From Secundilactobacillus collinoides DSM 20515 = JCM 1123 (GTDB lineage: Bacteria; Bacillota; Bacilli; Lactobacillales; Lactobacillaceae), in contig NZ_AYYR01000043.1 in the NCBI RefSeq assembly GCF_001435975.1, forward strand, positions 1-64,000: a DNA stretch of 64,000 nt, read 5' to 3'. The notes beneath the pieces are model-generated. The model ran no database searches, was not told where the DNA came from, and saw nothing but the letters and a program-made list of their open reading frames with translations. Every line of letters begins with the position of its first letter. Within the stretch, counting starts at the first letter, position 1. This document shows positions 61,583 through 64,000 of this stretch, piece after piece. A program made the translations under genes and the position numbers.

Positions 61583-62278
61583 GTGCGTGCTATTTTGAAG
61601 CATTTTTCGTTGCTGTTCTTTGGTATTCTGTTTATGTCTGCCGGTGTCGGCCTATCACGACTTGCCCAGTTAGGAACTTCGCCAATATCTAGTATTCCTA
61701 ACGTCACAAGCATGATTACCGGCTTCACATTAGGGCAGCTAACCATCGTTTTCATGATTGTCTTGATCATCCTCGAAGCCATCATTCTTCGCAGTCAGTT
61801 CTCCTGGCAAAACGTTCTCCAGTTGATTCCAGGCATTATTTTCGGGTTCTTCATTGATGCATTTGTAAAAATCTTCAGCTTTCTGCCAATGACGACTTAC
61901 TGGTGGCAGCTGTTCTTCACAGCAATCAGCATCTTACTGCTATCGTTTGGCGTCTACCTGGAAGTGAACTCGCAAGCTATTATTATGTCCGGCGAAGGGA
62001 TTACGACAGCAATCAGCATCGTCACTCACATTCCTTTCCCAAAAATCAAGGTGCGTCAAGACATCACAATGATGGTCATCGCAGCCATCCTCGCCCTGGT
62101 CTTCCGCCACTCACTGTCAGGAATCCGTGAAGGAACGGTCATCACAGCCATTTTAACCGGTCGCTTCGTTGATTACTACACCAACAAATTTCATCGGTTC
62201 ACCTCTTGGATGGCCAAACCGGACCAGCCAGAAGTTGAAAACGAGGCTATCACTGAAGAAGATTCATCAACTAATTAA
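61583..62278 (+). CDS. YczE/YitT-like integral membrane protein
   Basis: The 231-residue protein has about five membrane segments. It begins 'FGILFMSAGVGLSRLAQLGT', a hallmark of the YczE/YyaS family, and has 'GEGITTAISIVTHIPFPKIK' followed by 'SLSGIREGTVITAILTGRFV'. Members are of uncertain function; YczE has been linked to surfactin production in Bacillus. The GTG at 61583 follows AAAGGAGTC. It forms an operon with the MarR gene. A diverged palindromic element begins right after its stop codon. Confidence 0.82.
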   Translation: MRAILKHFSLLFFGILFMSAGVGLSRLAQLGTSPISSIPNVTSMITGFTLGQLTIVFMIVLIILEAIILRSQFSWQNVLQLIPGIIFGFFIDAFVKIFSFLPMTTYWWQLFFTAISILLLSFGVYLEVNSQAIIMSGEGITTAISIVTHIPFPKIKVRQDITMMVIAAILALVFRHSLSGIREGTVITAILTGRFVDYYTNKFHRFTSWMAKPDQPEVENEAITEEDSSTN

Positions 62279-62388
62279 GGCGAGTTGAAGAAAGCGTTTA
62301 GGGACCTGAACGTAAGCGCAGTTAGTAGGAAATTTCAGTCTTTGATTTCTGACTAATTGCATTTACGTTCAAGTCTCTTCTTTTTGGA
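62279..62388 (+). repeat. Diverged palindromic element F, directly after the YczE-like stop
   Basis: GGCGAGTTGAAGAAAGCG follows TAA at 62276-62278. The hairpin pairs GAACGTAAGCGCAGTTAGTAG with TGACTAATTGCATTTACGTTC. The boundary resembles the AGAGTGCGGAAGAAGGCG motif of elements A, B and D. Confidence 0.6.
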
Positions 62389-62497
62389 CACTATTTCCAC
62401 TCAGTGGGTCCGGAAAGAACGGTTTTGCAAATGATCGCCTTGACTAAACTTAGGAGCAGCACGTGGGAAAGACCTCGTCTCTGTTCTGCAGAATATA

Positions 62498-62548
62498 AAC
62501 GCTCCCTCTGAAGCGCTCAAACTTGAGCTTTCAGAGGGGGGCGCTTTA
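62498..62548. terminator. Hairpin terminator in the long intergenic region
   Basis: AAACGCTCCCTCTGAA pairs with TTCAGAGGGGGGCGCTTT, with inner CTCAA/TTGAG. Confidence 0.65.
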
Positions 62549-62667
62549 TGTGGCCGAGAGTGATCGTGTACCGGCACACGCTTGGATCAGATCAATAGAT
62601 TGGACTGGAATTTCACTATTGTCTTATTGATTGACATTCTTTTGTCTCAACCCCTGGCGAGTAAAAA

Positions 62668-62683
62668 TGTTTCATGTGAAACA
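62668..62683. other. parS-like palindrome
   Basis: TGTTTCATGTGAAACA is the reverse complement of the site at 35840 and differs from canonical parS at one central base. Confidence 0.65.
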
Positions 62684-62919
62684 TTTAGGTGAAAACAATC
62701 AACCCAGTGATTCTTTTCAACGGTCAATTGTTCGTCATTTAATTGACTAATCAATTAAAACGTTCGAACAAAATCGCATTTTTTCTGCTTTCATTTCATC
62801 AACGAAATGCAACAGGGTGTCGCATTCACGCTTCAATGCCATGGAAAAACGTGATTTTTTTCAAAATTAAAAAATAATTTCTTATCGTTTGAATAAATAT
62901 ATATGTCAATAATCACCGG

Positions 62920-63180
62920 TATAATAGGCATCCATAGGTGTTGTCACTTTACTTGTCAAAATTCTTTACCAAATCTTTACTAACTTTATCAAAAAATTCA
63001 TACTTTTATCATATTTTTTCTTTATGATAGATGTATAGTCAATTACCAAGATAATTGACTACCCCTTAAAATAGATAGCGATGTTTTCATGTTTTTTCTC
63101 CCCCTAAACAGTGAAAACTAAAAAATAGCGTTATCCACTCCCCCCTAGACTCACCGTCCCCTAACGGTGGGTCTTTTTTT
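62920..63180 (+). ncRNA. Possible small RNA ending at an orphan terminator
   Basis: TATAAT at 62920-62925 and an AT-rich leader are followed, with no coding frame, by a strong plus-strand terminator (GACTCACCGT pairing with ACGGTGGGTC, then seven T residues, 63148-63180). No plus-strand gene lies between 62278 and this terminator. The promoter lacks a clear -35, so the transcript is inferred. Confidence 0.3.
63148..63180 (+). terminator. Orphan plus-strand terminator
   Basis: GACTCACCGT pairs with ACGGTGGGTC, followed by TTTTTTT. On the minus strand there is no T-run. Confidence 0.8.
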
Positions 63181-63431
63181 GCGGCGTGCAAAACTAGGTA
63201 CAATTTAGAACAGGTGGCTGCTTCGTTCCAAACTAAAGACATGACAATTTCAAGCTGACGGTCTTGACACACCAACAAAATGAGCAACAAAATCTGGCGC
63301 CAAAAAAACCACACTACTGGTTCCAGCTCACTAAACTGTGATAATATTGATCATCCCTGTCATTCACGACGGCAGATGGCCCAATTCGAGCACCCGTCAC
63401 ACGTTTATCTAATTTCATACATAAGCAAAAA

Positions 63432-63466
63432 AAGCCGAGCACGGTTCCCGTGCTCGGTTTATTTTA
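63432..63466 (-). terminator. Terminator of dnaB
   Basis: CCGAGCACGG pairs with CCGTGCTCGG. On the minus strand eight T residues follow, about 140 nt downstream of the dnaB stop. Confidence 0.8.
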
Positions 63467-63514
63467 CGTATTAATTGATTGGGCCGTTTCAGACCGATTC
63501 AGCAGTTGTTGGTT

Positions 63515-63606
63515 TGTTTTCCTTCTTGGAGGTGCTTGGTTGCTGCGCTTTTAGGCCACATAGCCAAAACGTGCCACAGCAGCCCTTTACCGTCTTCTTC
63601 GGCACT
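63515..63606 (-). repeat. Diverged palindromic element G, abutting the dnaB stop codon
   Basis: On the minus strand the sequence AGAGTGCCGAAGAAGACGG follows directly after TAG (63607-63609), matching the element A boundary nearly base for base. Partly complementary arms GGCTGCTG and CAGCAACC follow. Confidence 0.6.
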
Positions 63607-64000
63607 CTACCCCTCAGGCGTATAGGCCACCGAAGAAAACTTGTTAAATGACTTCACAAACAACAGCTTGACCGTCCCACGAGGACCCGACCGGTTTTTT
63701 TCGATGATGACTTCAACTTCACCCACATCTTGGGTCTCATCATCCTGGCCGCCACCGTTGTTATCGTCATCATCGTCGCCGTCCCGCTCGTAATAGTCGT
63801 CACGGTACAGGAAGGAAACGATGTCGGCATCTTGTTCAATTGATCCTGATTCACGAATATCGGACAGCACAGGTCGTTTATCCTGCCGTTGTTCGACACC
63901 ACGTGACAGTTGCGACAGTGCAATAACCGGCACGTGCAATTCCTTGGCCAGTTTCTTTAACTGCCGCGAAATTGCGGAAACCTCTTGTTGCCGGTTTTCA
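63607..64000 (-). CDS. dnaB: Replicative DNA helicase DnaB, C-terminal part
   Basis: The window edge cuts the 5' part. The visible 130 residues contain the RecA-like core end: '[20 protein letters not shown]', '[16 protein letters not shown]', '[20 protein letters not shown]' (motif H3/H4 region) and '[18 protein letters not shown]'. A long acidic-glycine insertion ([18 protein letters not shown]) sits between 'YRDDYYERD' and the last strand. DnaB is the hexameric replication-fork helicase. Its TAG stop is part of the boundary motif of palindromic element G. Confidence 0.95.
   Translation of the reverse strand, partial: ENRQQEVSAISRQLKKLAKELHVPVIALSQLSRGVEQRQDKRPVLSDIRESGSIEQDADIVSFLYRDDYYERDGDDDDDNNGGGQDDETQDVGEVEVIIEKNRSGPRGTVKLLFVKSFNKFSSVAYTPEG

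Noticed and set aside
1-64000. Insertion sequences, prophage or CRISPR-Cas genes
   Set aside because: No transposase, integrase, phage structural or Cas motif was found in any plausible reading frame.

Overview
The window looks like chromosomal DNA from a lactic acid bacterium of the Lactobacillaceae, probably a heterofermentative Lactobacillus-type genus. The evidence is two surface proteins ending in a DUF5776-type domain, a complete walRK-yycH-yycI-yycJ-htrA-rlmH block, T-box control of an amino-acid catabolic operon, and Shine-Dalgarno sites of the AGGAGG type with frequent TTG and GTG starts. The right edge enters the replicative helicase dnaB. In this family the wal block and dnaB lie close to oriC, so the window is origin-proximal. 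A scatter of parS-like palindromes and a cluster of DnaA boxes agree with that.

Layout. 0-6.4 kb holds a small secreted protein, a TSUP permease, a TMEM175-type channel, a MocR-type regulator, an arylamine N-acetyltransferase and a flavin-binding split-barrel protein. 6.4-12.5 kb has tandem and palindromic repeats and two YhgE/Pip membrane proteins around a secreted protein. 12.5-20 kb carries a glycosyltransferase, map, a PadR-MFS drug-efflux pair, two EamA transporters, an NAD(P)-binding protein and a RibD-C reductase. 20.5-25 kb has two tandem paralogous DUF5776 surface proteins and a small membrane protein. 25-31 kb has a 2-hydroxyacid dehydrogenase with a TatD hydrolase, decayed UPF0158-like genes, OsmC, another FMN-binding protein and a DUF2075 ATPase. 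31-35 kb is a TetR-controlled DUF4097/ABC-2 exporter operon with three visible operators. 36.7-44.1 kb is an AT-rich accessory segment: a GH2 glycosidase plus MFS transporter under a cre site, a divergent AraC regulator broken at a T7 run, a thiamine-binding-like protein, and an unrecognised protein paired with a TetR regulator through two identical palindromes.

44.4-56.1 kb is the conserved core on the minus strand: walR, walK, yycH, yycI, then an interruption by palindromic repeats and an opposite-strand reductase, then yycJ, htrA, a DnaA-box-rich gap, rlmH, an Imm5-like gene and hemH. 56.4-64 kb has tRNA-Lys(CTT), a second TMEM175 protein, a T-box-controlled panE-like/aminotransferase operon, a MarR/YczE pair, a long intergenic region with an orphan terminator, and the 3' end of dnaB.

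The most unusual signal is a dispersed family of roughly 100-125 bp palindromic elements. They have conserved outer motifs, arms that differ between copies yet stay self-complementary, and a left boundary that at two genes (yhgE and dnaB) supplies the host gene's TAG stop codon.
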